Below are positions 23,414 to 31,211 of a stretch of DNA of 35,562 bases, piece after piece. The translations under genes and the position numbers were made by a program. Source of the DNA: JBKEDF01 sp047975325. Lineage in GTDB: Bacteria > Pseudomonadota > Alphaproteobacteria > Rhodobacterales > Rhodobacteraceae. The DNA is taken from NCBI GenBank assembly GCA_047975325.1, contig JBKEDF010000067.1, forward strand, positions 1-35,562, in the 5' to 3' direction. Below the pieces are notes generated by a model. That model did no database searches. It was given only the letters and a program-made list of their open reading frames with translations, and had not been told where the DNA came from. The first letter of the stretch is position 1. Each line of letters begins with the position of its first letter.

Positions 23414-24205
23414 ATGTCAGAAGCAATCGCAGAGCGTGAGATCAAGCGCAGCAACATGACGGTATCGGATGATATCGCGATCCAGATCACCAAGATGAAT
23501 AAATGGTACGGCCAGTTCCACGTGCTGCGGGATATCGACCTGACCGTACGACGTGGGGAACGCATCGTTATCGCGGGGCCGTCAGGGTCGGGAAAATCCA
23601 CCATGATCCGCTGCATCAACCGGCTGGAGGAGCATCAGGCCGGGCAGATTGTCGTGGACGGGACCGAACTTTCATCCGACCTCAAGAACATTGACAAGGT
23701 GCGCTCGGAAGTCGGGATGGTATTTCAGCATTTCAACCTTTTTCCCCACCTGACGATCCTGGAAAACTGCACCCTCGCCCCGATCTGGGTTCGGAAAATC
23801 CCGAAACGGGAGGCCGAGGAAACGGCGATGCATTTCCTTGAAAAGGTAAAGATCCCGGAACAGGCCGACAAATACCCTGGTCAGCTTTCGGGTGGGCAGC
23901 AGCAGCGTGTGGCAATTGCGCGTTCACTTTGCATGCGACCACGGATCATGCTTTTTGATGAACCGACCTCGGCGCTTGATCCGGAGATGATCAAGGAGGT
24001 GCTCGACACGATGATCGAACTGGCCGAAGAAGGCATGACCATGCTTTGCGTGACCCATGAAATGGGTTTTGCCCAGGCCGTGGCGAACCGGGTTATCTTC
24101 ATGGATCAGGGCCAGATCGTCGAACAGAATGAGCCGACCGAATTCTTCAACAATCCCAAGAGCGAACGCACAAAACTGTTCCTGAGCCAGATCCTCGGAC
24201 ATTGA
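23414..24205 (+). CDS. aapP: General L-amino-acid ABC transporter ATPase AapP
   Basis: ATP-hydrolysing subunit of the amino-acid transporter, on the cytoplasmic face of AapQM. The 263-residue product has Walker A GPSGSGKST (about residues 56-64), the Q-loop block GMVFQHFNLFPHLT, signature LSGGQQQR, Walker B IMLFDEPTSALDPE and the switch histidine in CVTHEMGFA. AAGGAG precedes the ATG. A short internal ATG at 23458 would remove the N-terminal 15 residues; the longer form is preferred because of its ribosome-binding site. A weak hairpin follows the stop. Confidence 0.95.
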   Translation: MSEAIAEREIKRSNMTVSDDIAIQITKMNKWYGQFHVLRDIDLTVRRGERIVIAGPSGSGKSTMIRCINRLEEHQAGQIVVDGTELSSDLKNIDKVRSEVGMVFQHFNLFPHLTILENCTLAPIWVRKIPKREAEETAMHFLEKVKIPEQADKYPGQLSGGQQQRVAIARSLCMRPRIMLFDEPTSALDPEMIKEVLDTMIELAEEGMTMLCVTHEMGFAQAVANRVIFMDQGQIVEQNEPTEFFNNPKSERTKLFLSQILGH

Positions 24206-24214
24206 GGCCGGGGG

Positions 24215-24231
24215 AGGGGCCTTGCCCCTTT
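24215..24231 (+). terminator. Weak terminator after aapP
   Basis: AGGGGC (24215-24220) pairs with GCCCCT (24224-24229) around a three-base loop; T follows. The short stem and T-run make this a modest candidate for the end of the aap operon. Confidence 0.4.
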
Positions 24232-24264
24232 GGTGGGAAAACAGGACGGTGTGAAGACTGGGTA

Positions 24265-24328
24265 TGAATTCCTGCTATTGGAATTCAGCGCCTGCTATCT
24301 TGTTCCCATCCTTGCGGGGGCATATATG
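24265..24328 (+). promoter_or_regulatory. Inverted repeat and promoter-like element before the S49 peptidase
   Basis: TGAATTCC (24265-24272) and GGAATTCA (24280-24287) form a perfect 8-bp inverted repeat with a seven-base spacer, a typical operator shape. Fourteen bases on, TTGTTC (24300-24305), 17 bases and TATATG (24323-24328) resemble a promoter. An octamer CCTGCTAT occurs at 24271 and again at 24291. The repeat would sit just upstream of -35, an activator-like place. The responsible regulator is unknown. Confidence 0.4.
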
Positions 24329-24448
24329 GCTTTTTCTGTTTTCGTTGAAACGCGGGCAGCGGGATTTGCGTTCCGGATTGGCGAATTGCTGATTGCGCGG
24401 GCGTGGATTCCCATTTCCCGCAGACCCGGAATGTTCTAGATCTCAGCC

Positions 24449-25267
24449 ATGCGCAACCTTATACCATTTCTGAAAAAACCACCGGTTGTTCCCGTGATCC
24501 CGCTTGCCGGGGTGATTGGCACGGGCGGCAGGCTGGGCTCGGCATTGAATGATGCCGCATTGGCACCGATTATCGATCGGGCCTTCACGCGGGGCAAACC
24601 TGCGGCTGTGGCGATTGTCGTGAATTCGCCGGGGGGATCCCCGGTGCAGTCATCGCTTATTGCGGCGCGGATCCGGCGGCTTTCGGAAGAAAAAAACATT
24701 CCGGTCCATGCCTTTGTGGAGGATGTCGCGGCATCAGGTGGCTACTGGCTGGCCTGTGCGGCGGATCATATCTGGGCGGACAGGACGTCCATTGTCGGAT
24801 CCATCGGCGTGATTTTTGCCTCTTTCGGGTTTCCCGAACTGATGGCCCGGCAGGGTATTGAACGGCGCGTTGTGACAGCGGGAAAATCGAAATCGCTGGC
24901 CGATCCGTTCCAGCCGCAAAAGCCGGAGGATATCGAAAGGCTCAAGGCGCTTCAGACCCCGATCCATGAGGCCTTTATCGACCATGTAAAGGCGCGGCGC
25001 GGGGAACGGCTGGATCTTTCGGCCGATCTGTTCAATGCGGATGTCTGGACGGGGGAGCAGGCCCAGACCCTGGGACTGATTGATGGCATCGCGCATCTGG
25101 TGCCAAAAATGAAAGAACTCTATGGCGGCAAGGTCCGGCTTCGGGTGCTGGGTAAACGGCGTTCCCTGCTGCAACGGCTCGGAGCGGCCGGGATTGCCGG
25201 GGAACTGGCTGGCGGGGTGATGACTGCGGTGGAGGAGCGCGGGATCTGGTCGCGTTACGGGTTGTGA
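24449..25267 (+). CDS. S49 family (SppA/SohB-like) peptidase
   Basis: Membrane-associated serine protease of the signal-peptide-peptidase A family, acting on membrane-protein remnants. The 272-residue product has PVIPLAGVIGTGG near the N-terminus, the catalytic serine S96 in VAASGGYWLACAAD and the general-base lysine K148 in AGKSKSLADPF, the Ser/Lys dyad of the family. It is the short single-domain form. The N-terminus lacks a clear membrane anchor, so location is uncertain. The next gene starts one base after its stop (TGAC GTG), which suggests a shared transcript. Confidence 0.9.
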   Translation: MRNLIPFLKKPPVVPVIPLAGVIGTGGRLGSALNDAALAPIIDRAFTRGKPAAVAIVVNSPGGSPVQSSLIAARIRRLSEEKNIPVHAFVEDVAASGGYWLACAADHIWADRTSIVGSIGVIFASFGFPELMARQGIERRVVTAGKSKSLADPFQPQKPEDIERLKALQTPIHEAFIDHVKARRGERLDLSADLFNADVWTGEQAQTLGLIDGIAHLVPKMKELYGGKVRLRVLGKRRSLLQRLGAAGIAGELAGGVMTAVEERGIWSRYGL

Positions 25268-25268
25268 C

Positions 25269-25475
25269 GTGATCAAGGCGGTAACTCTTTTCCTGACCGT
25301 GATCGTCATTCTGGCGATATTCGGCAAATTGGGTTGGCTGGGATATCTGGATCCGCGCCAATCAAGGCGGAAGGCAAGGTCCCGGCGCTGTTCCCGCTGT
25401 GGCGCGCCACTTGTCGGAAAATCGGACTGCCCTTGTTCATCCTCCTCCGGGGATGGGGGCAATAGTGCTGATTGA
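25269..25475 (+). CDS. Small membrane-anchored zinc-ribbon-like protein
   Basis: The 68-residue product from GTG 25269 has one hydrophobic N-terminal segment (MIKAVTLFLTVIVILAIFG, about residues 1-20), a basic linker (DPRQSRRKARSRR) and a cysteine cluster CSRCGAPLVGKSDCPC. CxxC plus CxC is compatible with a one-metal zinc ribbon. No function is known to me. It starts one base after the peptidase stop and its end overlaps the antiporter start by 23 bases, so it belongs to this cluster. Small but well supported by frame, spacing and structure; a Ser/Gly-rich tail follows the cysteines. Confidence 0.75.
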   Translation: MIKAVTLFLTVIVILAIFGKLGWLGYLDPRQSRRKARSRRCSRCGAPLVGKSDCPCSSSSGDGGNSAD

Positions 25476-26409
25476 TCTGCTATCCGTTGTGGGCGGGCTT
25501 GCGTTGCTGGTTCTGTCTGGTGATGCGCTGGTCAAGGGGGCGGTGAACCTTTCCCTGCGGCTGGGGATACCGCCCCTGATTGTCGGGCTGACGGTGGTGG
25601 CTTTTGGTACCTCCGCCCCGGAACTTCTGGTTTCCGTTCAGGCGGTTGGTGCAGGGGCGCCGGGGAGTGCATTGGGGAATGTCGTTGGGTCGAACATTGC
25701 CAATATCCTGCTGGTGTTGGGGGTTCCGGCGACGATCGCGACGATTCACTCTTCGCAACTGGGATTACGGCGCAGCTATCTGGCAATGCTGTTGGCGACG
25801 GTGTTTTTCGTGCTGATCTGTCTTGCCGGGCCGATCACACGGCTGCATGCGCTGCTGTTGCTTGTCATGCTGGGCGGGATGCTCTGGGACAATTATCGCA
25901 GCGCGAAGGCCCATCGTGAAAGCCAACAGGGTGAACTGGAGGGGGCGGATGCCTCCATGGCGCAATGGAAGATCGGGCTCTATCTGATTGCAGGTATGAT
26001 TGGCCTGCCGCTGGGAGCGGATTTCCTGGTGGATGGGGCGACGAATATCGCCCGTGCCTTCGGGATCAGTGAGGTGGTGATCGGGATGACCCTTGTGGCT
26101 GTCGGAACGTCCCTGCCGGAACTCGCAACATCGGTGATCGCGGCTTTCAAGAAACAGGCCGAGGTGGCGATGGGCAACGTCATCGGATCCAACATGTTCA
26201 ACCTTCTGGGGATTATCGGCGTGGCGGGGATGGTCGGCCCGATCCCGGTTCCTGACGTGATGCTGCATCGTGACCTGTGGTTCATGATAGGGGTTTCATT
26301 GTTGCTGTTTCCCTTTATCCTCATGACCCATGATATCACGCGAAAGGTCGGCATCGTCTTTGTTCTGCTTTATGCGGGCTATTCCACGATGCTGGTGCTG
26401 AACGGATGA
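25453..26409 (+). CDS. Calcium/sodium antiporter (CaCA family, YrbG-like)
   Basis: Inner-membrane cation exchanger. The product is 318 residues from ATG 25453 (GTG 25465 is an alternative). It has the internal duplication of the family: first alpha repeat GLTVVAFGTSAPELLVSVQA with GNVVGSNIANILLVLG, and second GMTLVAVGTSLPELATSVIA with GNVIGSNMFNLLGIIG. The GTSxPE glutamates bind the cation. About ten hydrophobic segments are visible. The frame is open to 25399, but those residues are hydrophilic and lie in the previous gene. Its stop overlaps the next start (ATGA). Confidence 0.92.
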   Translation: MGAIVLIDLLSVVGGLALLVLSGDALVKGAVNLSLRLGIPPLIVGLTVVAFGTSAPELLVSVQAVGAGAPGSALGNVVGSNIANILLVLGVPATIATIHSSQLGLRRSYLAMLLATVFFVLICLAGPITRLHALLLLVMLGGMLWDNYRSAKAHRESQQGELEGADASMAQWKIGLYLIAGMIGLPLGADFLVDGATNIARAFGISEVVIGMTLVAVGTSLPELATSVIAAFKKQAEVAMGNVIGSNMFNLLGIIGVAGMVGPIPVPDVMLHRDLWFMIGVSLLLFPFILMTHDITRKVGIVFVLLYAGYSTMLVLNG

Positions 26410-27185
26410 CGGCGGCACTTGTAACCGGGGCGGCACGGCGGCTGGGGCGCGCCATGGCACTCTATCTGGGGCGGCGTGGCTATGATGTGGCTGTCCATTA
26501 TGATCGTTCTGCTGAGGCGGCGCAGGGGGTGGTGGCCGAATTGCAGGGCATGGGGCGCCGTGCGGTTGCGCTTCAGGCCAATCTGCTTTGCGAAGATCAG
26601 CTTGCCGCCTTGTTGCCGCGCGTTGTTGCGGCGCTTGATCAACCTGCAACTGTGCTTGTCAACAATGCCTCGATCTTTGAACAGGACACCCTGACCAGTG
26701 CCACGCGTCAAAGTTGGGATCGGCATATGGGGTCCAACCTGCGGGCGCCCTTCGTCCTGAGCCAGGCTTTTGCCGCGCAGGATTTGCCGCTGGAAACGGA
26801 TATGGCGGGGGAGCCGGTGGCCGCCGGGCTGATCGTCAACATGATTGATCAGCGGGTGCTCAAACCGGTTCCGGGTCATATGACCTATGGTATTGCCAAG
26901 GCCGGGCTCTGGGCCATGACACGGATGGCGGCGCAGGCGCTGGCGCCGCGGATCCGTGTCAATGCGATTGGCCCGGGGCCAACCCTGCAGGGTAGTCATC
27001 AAAGCGCCGGGCAATTTACCGCACAGCGTGCGGCGACAATACTGAAACGCGGGGCCAACCCGAATGACATCTGTGCAGCGCTCGGGTTTTTCCTTGATAG
27101 CCCATCGGTAACCGGGCAGTTAATTTGCACCGATGGCGGTCAGCATCTTGCCTGGGAAACGGCGGATGTAACCGGTGTGGAATAA
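26406..27185 (+). CDS. SDR oxidoreductase of the pteridine-reductase (FolM/PTR1) type
   Basis: NADPH-dependent short-chain dehydrogenase likely to reduce a pterin or dihydropterin. The 259-residue product has the nucleotide-binding motif TGAARRLGRA (residues 7-16), HYDRSAEAA, NNASIFEQ and the catalytic set D148, Y161 and K165. The usual SDR serine is replaced by aspartate in NMIDQR, and the D-13-Y-4-K spacing is that of Leishmania PTR1 (D181, Y194, K198). IRVNAIGPGPTL follows. The start overlaps the antiporter by four bases (ATGA). Pterin specificity is inferred from family only. Confidence 0.85.
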   Translation: MTAALVTGAARRLGRAMALYLGRRGYDVAVHYDRSAEAAQGVVAELQGMGRRAVALQANLLCEDQLAALLPRVVAALDQPATVLVNNASIFEQDTLTSATRQSWDRHMGSNLRAPFVLSQAFAAQDLPLETDMAGEPVAAGLIVNMIDQRVLKPVPGHMTYGIAKAGLWAMTRMAAQALAPRIRVNAIGPGPTLQGSHQSAGQFTAQRAATILKRGANPNDICAALGFFLDSPSVTGQLICTDGGQHLAWETADVTGVE

Positions 27186-27498
27186 AGTCGGCCTGTGCGA
27201 ATCTGCAAAGTTTTGCACCTCAGGCATCAATGTCACAGGAGTGTTACAATTTTCCCTTCATTTTCAGTCATTTGCCCAAGGTAAGAAAATTTATCGTTTA
27301 ATATCAATAGCCTAAATAATTGCCTAAAAATTAGGCAAATCACGGAAAGGGGCCGGATACAAGGTAAATTCGGGCGGAGCAGAAGATTTCCAACAGAGTT
27401 ATCCACAGAAATCGGGGATAGCTTTTCTCTTGCCTCTGGCAGCGTATCATTGCAGCCGGGGTTGGAATCGCAGTGTTGACCAATGGAGGTGTGGCAGA
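27186..27498 (+). promoter_or_regulatory. AT-rich regulatory-looking region upstream of uvrC
   Basis: 313 bases without a gene. In 27241-27300 only 19 of 60 bases are G or C. The region holds a perfect 8-bp inverted repeat TTGCCTAA-AAA-TTAGGCAA (27320-27338), a further half-site GCCTAAAT (27310-27317) and a related TTTGCCCAA (27271-27279). A perfect DnaA box TTATCCACA is at 27399-27407. No convincing sigma-70 pair was found; TATCAT at 27445-27450 may be a -10. A LexA box of the GAAC-N7-GAAC type was looked for and not seen. Confidence 0.5.
27399..27407 (+). promoter_or_regulatory. Perfect DnaA box upstream of uvrC
   Basis: TTATCCACA matches the high-affinity DnaA-box consensus TTATNCACA with no mismatch. 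It lies 92 bases before the uvrC start, in the AT-rich gap. Only one box was seen, so it is more likely a regulatory or titration site than an origin. Confidence 0.5.
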
Positions 27499-29361
27499 AT
27501 GACGCAAGCACCGGAAACACCGACCGGGCCTGCCGTAATTCAGGCTTATCTGAAGATGCTGGACAACTCCCCCGGTGTCTATCGCATGCTCAATGCCGCC
27601 TCCGAGGTCCTTTATGTCGGCAAGGCGCGGAACCTGCGGGCGCGGGTTTCGAACTATGCGCGCCCGACCGGTCATTCTGGCCGGATCATGCGAATGATTT
27701 CGGAAACCGCGTCGATGATGTTCCTCACCACGCGGACGGAAACCGAGGCCCTGCTGCTGGAACAGAACCTCATCAAGCAGCTCAAGCCGCGCTACAATGT
27801 CCTTTTGCGCGATGACAAGAGTTTTCCGGATATCATCATTCCCACGGATCACCCCTTCCCGATGATCCGCAAACATCGTGGAAAACGATCAACCAAGGGA
27901 CATTACTTTGGCCCCTTTGCCAGTGCGGGTGCGGTCAACCGAACGTTGAATCAGCTTCAGCGTGTATTCTTGCTGCGCACCTGTACGGATACCGTCTATT
28001 CCGGGCGTACGCGACCTTGCCTGCTTTATCAGATCAAGCGCTGCGCCGGACCATGCGTCGGCAAAATCAGCGAAGCCGATTACGCGGCGCTGGTTTCCGA
28101 TGCCCGCCGGTTTCTGGAAGGTCGGACGACCGATGTTCAGGCCGCCCTGGCGGCCGAGATGCAGGCGGCGTCCGAAGCGCTGGAATTTGAACGCGCTGCC
28201 GCCCTGCGTGACAGGATCAAGGCACTGACCGCCGTACAGTCGGCGCAGGGTATCAATCCGCGTGGCGTGCGCGAGGCCGATGTGATCGCGCTTCATCTTG
28301 AAGGCGGCCAGGCCTGTGTGCAGGTCTTTTTCATCCGTGCCAATCAAAGCTGGGGAAACCGGGATTTCTACCCCCGGACCGGGGCGGGGGCGGAAGCCTC
28401 CGAAATCATGGAAGCCTTTCTGGCGCAATTCTATGATGGCAAGGAGCCACCGCGCCTGTTGCTGCTGTCCCATCCGGTCGAAAATGAGGATCTTCTGGTG
28501 GAGGCGCTTGCTGCCAAAATTGGCCGGAAGGTGGAAATTGCCCTGCCCAAAAGGGGGGAAAAGGCAGAACTGGTGGAAAATGCCGCCCGGAATGCCCGGG
28601 AAAGCCTGGCCCGGAAGATGGCCGAAAGCGCCACCCAGCGCCGCCTGCTGGGGGGGCTGGCCGAAGCTTTTGATCTGGATGCACCGCCGCAGCGGATAGA
28701 GGTCTATGACAACTCCCATATTCAGGGGGCTCATGCCGTTGGCGGCATGATCGTGGCGGGTTCGGACGGGTTCCTGAAATCGCAATATCGCAAATTCAAC
28801 ATCAAATCCGATGCGGGTGCGAAGAGTGATGATTTCGGCATGATGCGAGAGGTCCTTACCCGTCGTTTCGAACGCCTGTTGAAAGAAGATCCCGACCGGG
28901 AAGGGGAGACCTGGCCCGATCTGCTGTTGATTGATGGCGGGGCGGGGCAGGTTTCGGCCGTGGCCGAGGTCATGGCGGAACTGGGGGTGGAAGATATCCC
29001 CATGATCGGTGTCTCCAAGGGTGTGGACCGCGACCATGGCAAGGAGGAATTCCACCGCCCGGGGCACCCGCCCTTCGCGTTGAAAATGAATGATCCCGTT
29101 CTCTATTTCATTCAACGGCTGCGTGATGAGGCGCATCGCTGGGCCATAGGGGCGCATCGCGCCAAACGCGCGAAATCGGTCAGTGCGACACCGCTGGATG
29201 ATATCCCCGGGGTCGGCGCGGCCCGCAAGCGTGCGCTTCTGGCGCATTTCGGTTCTGCAAAGGCCGTCAGTCGTGCCGCAATCCCGGATCTGATGGCGGT
29301 GGACGGGATTTCCGAACCCCTGGCGCGCAAGATCAGTGATTTCTTTTCGGCGCAGGGATGA
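27499..29361 (+). CDS. uvrC: Excinuclease ABC subunit C
   Basis: Makes both incisions in nucleotide-excision repair after UvrAB has marked damage. The product is 620 residues from ATG 27499, fixed by GGAGGTG at 27485-27491. It has the GIY-YIG nuclease domain (NSPGVYRML, VLYVGKARNLRARV; about residues 20-100), the UVR domain (AEMQAASEALEFERAAALRD, about 225-250), the RNase H-like nuclease domain (IEVYDNSHIQGAHAVGGMIV) and C-terminal helix-hairpin-helix motifs (DDIPGVGAARKRALLAHFG). An in-frame upstream start at 27430 is not UvrC-like. In many relatives pgsA follows; here a TRAP transporter does. Confidence 0.97.
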   Translation: MTQAPETPTGPAVIQAYLKMLDNSPGVYRMLNAASEVLYVGKARNLRARVSNYARPTGHSGRIMRMISETASMMFLTTRTETEALLLEQNLIKQLKPRYNVLLRDDKSFPDIIIPTDHPFPMIRKHRGKRSTKGHYFGPFASAGAVNRTLNQLQRVFLLRTCTDTVYSGRTRPCLLYQIKRCAGPCVGKISEADYAALVSDARRFLEGRTTDVQAALAAEMQAASEALEFERAAALRDRIKALTAVQSAQGINPRGVREADVIALHLEGGQACVQVFFIRANQSWGNRDFYPRTGAGAEASEIMEAFLAQFYDGKEPPRLLLLSHPVENEDLLVEALAAKIGRKVEIALPKRGEKAELVENAARNARESLARKMAESATQRRLLGGLAEAFDLDAPPQRIEVYDNSHIQGAHAVGGMIVAGSDGFLKSQYRKFNIKSDAGAKSDDFGMMREVLTRRFERLLKEDPDREGETWPDLLLIDGGAGQVSAVAEVMAELGVEDIPMIGVSKGVDRDHGKEEFHRPGHPPFALKMNDPVLYFIQRLRDEAHRWAIGAHRAKRAKSVSATPLDDIPGVGAARKRALLAHFGSAKAVSRAAIPDLMAVDGISEPLARKISDFFSAQG

Positions 29362-29642
29362 CCCTTCGGAAAGAGGGGTATGCCCATATGGTATCACATG
29401 AAACAAAATGATTGACATTGTTTCCAATGCAACCAATTGTGACATGTAAGGCCCCGGCTGGGGCCGGGTGATTTTATCCGTGCAGATGTAAATATGGATG
29501 TTCGGGAAACCGGCCATGCTGTTGCTGCGGATTTCCCGCAATGGGCACATGGCCGGTGGCTGTCGGGGGTATTTCTGGTGGTGCATTTCCGCAATTCCGA
29601 ACCAAAAAAGAACAAGATCTTGTGTAACGGGAGACCATATAA
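29362..29642 (+). promoter_or_regulatory. Upstream region of the TRAP transporter with dyads
   Basis: Between uvrC and dctP lie three symmetric elements. GAAACAA (29400-29406) and TTGTTTC (29418-29424) flank a TTGACA (29412-29417) that could be a -35, with AATTGT 17 bases downstream as a poor -10. GGCCCC (29450-29455) and GGGGCC (29460-29465) form a hairpin followed by GGGTGATTTTATC, a possible terminator of uvrC or attenuator. ACAAGATCTTGT (29612-29623) is a perfect 12-bp palindrome 19 bases before the dctP start. They look like operator sites for an unseen regulator. Confidence 0.45.
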
Positions 29643-30674
29643 GTGAAACTGAAGAATACCTTTGCCAGCCTGTTGGCCGGCGCGATCCTGGGCGCGGGCA
29701 TGACGGCCGGCACCGCTTTTGCGGAAGTGCAGCTTGCCCTGTCAAGCTGGCTGCCGCCGCGCCATCCGATCGTCGTCAATGCGATCAAACCCTGGGCCAA
29801 GCAGGTTGAGGAAGTCACCGAAGGCCGGGTCAGGATCCGGGTGCTGGCGAAGCCATTGGGCGCCCCGCCTGCGCATTATGACATGGCCGCCGAGGGTATT
29901 GCCGATATCACCTATGGGCTGCATTCCTTTACCACCGATGATCGTTTCCAACGTTCTCGGATTGGCCAGTTTTCCTTTATTGGCGATGATGCGGTCTCAA
30001 GTTCCAGGGCGTTCTGGAATGTCTATACCGGGCAGCTTGATGCGGTGACCGAACATGAGAGTGTGAAGCTTCTTGGTCTTTTCGTTCATGGGCCGGGCCT
30101 GTTTTACAACAACAAGAAGAAGATTGCGACGAAGGATGATATTGCCGGGCTGAAGATCCGTGTGCCGGGTGGCTATGTTGCCGAAATGACAAAGGATCTT
30201 GGGGCGGAGACGCTTTTCATGTCGTCGCCGGAGGTCTATGAAAAACTGTCCCGGGGCGTGATCGATGGCGTGACATTTACCTATGAGGCACTGACCGCCT
30301 TCAAGCTGGTGGATGACCTGAAATATGCCATGACCGTACCGGGTGGGCTTTATAACACCACCTGGTTTCTGGTGATGAATGATGACAAATGGGCCGGGAT
30401 TTCATCCGAGGATCAGGCGGCCATCGAAGCGGTTTCTGGTGAGGCTTTTGCCGAACTGGTTGGTCAGGCATGGAACGATGCCGACAAGGCGGCCCTTGAA
30501 AAGATCAATGCGGCAGGGATTGAAATCTCCCAGGCCCCCGATGGCCTTCTGGAAGAAATCAGGAAAACTGCCGCTGGTTATGAAAAGGCCTGGTCGGAAA
30601 CCATTGCGAAGGATGGTTTTGACGGTGCTGCCGCGCTGCGGGAGCTGCGCAGCCAAACTGGCGTGGAGTTCTGA
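29643..30674 (+). CDS. dctP: TRAP transporter substrate-binding protein DctP
   Basis: Periplasmic receptor of a sodium-driven TRAP transporter, usually for organic acids. The 343-residue product starts at GTG 29643, preceded by GGGAGA. A signal peptide runs to about residue 26 (LAGAILGAGMTAGTAFA). Then come VQLALSSWLPPRHPI, KIRVPGGYVAEM with the arginine that clamps the substrate carboxylate in this family, and DGVTFTYEALTAFKLVD. The substrate cannot be read from the sequence. Neighbouring hydantoinase and DUF1028 genes suggest a ureide-derived or related acid, which is inference. Confidence 0.9.
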   Translation: MKLKNTFASLLAGAILGAGMTAGTAFAEVQLALSSWLPPRHPIVVNAIKPWAKQVEEVTEGRVRIRVLAKPLGAPPAHYDMAAEGIADITYGLHSFTTDDRFQRSRIGQFSFIGDDAVSSSRAFWNVYTGQLDAVTEHESVKLLGLFVHGPGLFYNNKKKIATKDDIAGLKIRVPGGYVAEMTKDLGAETLFMSSPEVYEKLSRGVIDGVTFTYEALTAFKLVDDLKYAMTVPGGLYNTTWFLVMNDDKWAGISSEDQAAIEAVSGEAFAELVGQAWNDADKAALEKINAAGIEISQAPDGLLEEIRKTAAGYEKAWSETIAKDGFDGAAALRELRSQTGVEF

Positions 30675-30677
30675 TAC

Positions 30678-31211
30678 ATGACCGATATCCGGGAGGGAGA
30701 CGGGATATCCGGACCCGGAACGGGCCTGCTGCGCGGGCCCGTTTCTGGTCGTATGCTTGGTGTTGCGGCCGGGTTGATCCTGTTCGCACTTGTTCTGATT
30801 ACCTGCATCGATGTTGTCGGGAGGTATTTCCTTGATACCCCGCTTACCGGTGCATTTGAACTGACCGAGGTTCTTTTGGCGGCGCTGGTCTTTCTGGCGC
30901 TGCCGCTTACCACCGAACGGGGTGAACATGTGGAGGTCGATCTCGTCAATATGCTGCTGAAGCCAAGGATACAGCAATTTCTGGTGCTGTTTGCCGGGCT
31001 TTTTTCCGCAGCAGTGCTGGCCACATTTTCCTGGCGGCTTGGCATCCAGGCCATAAAAGCGGCTGGCGATGGCACGATGACCAATGCGCTTTCGGTTCCC
31101 CTTGCACCATTGGCCTGGCTGGCTTGCCTGTCCTGTGCGATCAGTGCCGTGATTGCGGTCATACGCGCCTTCCAACCCCGTCAGTCGGATGAAGGGGGTG
31201 ATCCGTCATGA
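30678..31211 (+). CDS. dctQ: TRAP transporter small permease DctQ
   Basis: Small inner-membrane subunit of the TRAP transporter. The 177-residue product has four hydrophobic segments and the family motifs CIDVVGRYFLDTPLTGAFEL and TERGEHVEVDLV. Ribosome-binding site GGAG lies in the end of dctP, three bases away. It overlaps dctM by four bases (ATGA), so translation is coupled. The N-terminal stretch before the first span is about 25 residues, unremarkable. Confidence 0.9.
   Translation: MTDIREGDGISGPGTGLLRGPVSGRMLGVAAGLILFALVLITCIDVVGRYFLDTPLTGAFELTEVLLAALVFLALPLTTERGEHVEVDLVNMLLKPRIQQFLVLFAGLFSAAVLATFSWRLGIQAIKAAGDGTMTNALSVPLAPLAWLACLSCAISAVIAVIRAFQPRQSDEGGDPS

Noticed and set aside
24230..24439. 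69-codon frame between aapP and the S49 peptidase gene
   Set aside because: No known family and it runs over the inverted repeat and promoter-like element.
27186..27498. Chromosomal origin of replication
   Set aside because: One DnaA box and an AT-rich stretch are suggestive, but origins carry several boxes and usual neighbours (dnaA, hemE, parAB or similar) are missing.
27889..29745. 618-codon open frame on the minus strand
   Set aside because: It mirrors uvrC. The translation is rich in G, R, H and P with no recognisable domain, so it is a shadow of the real gene.
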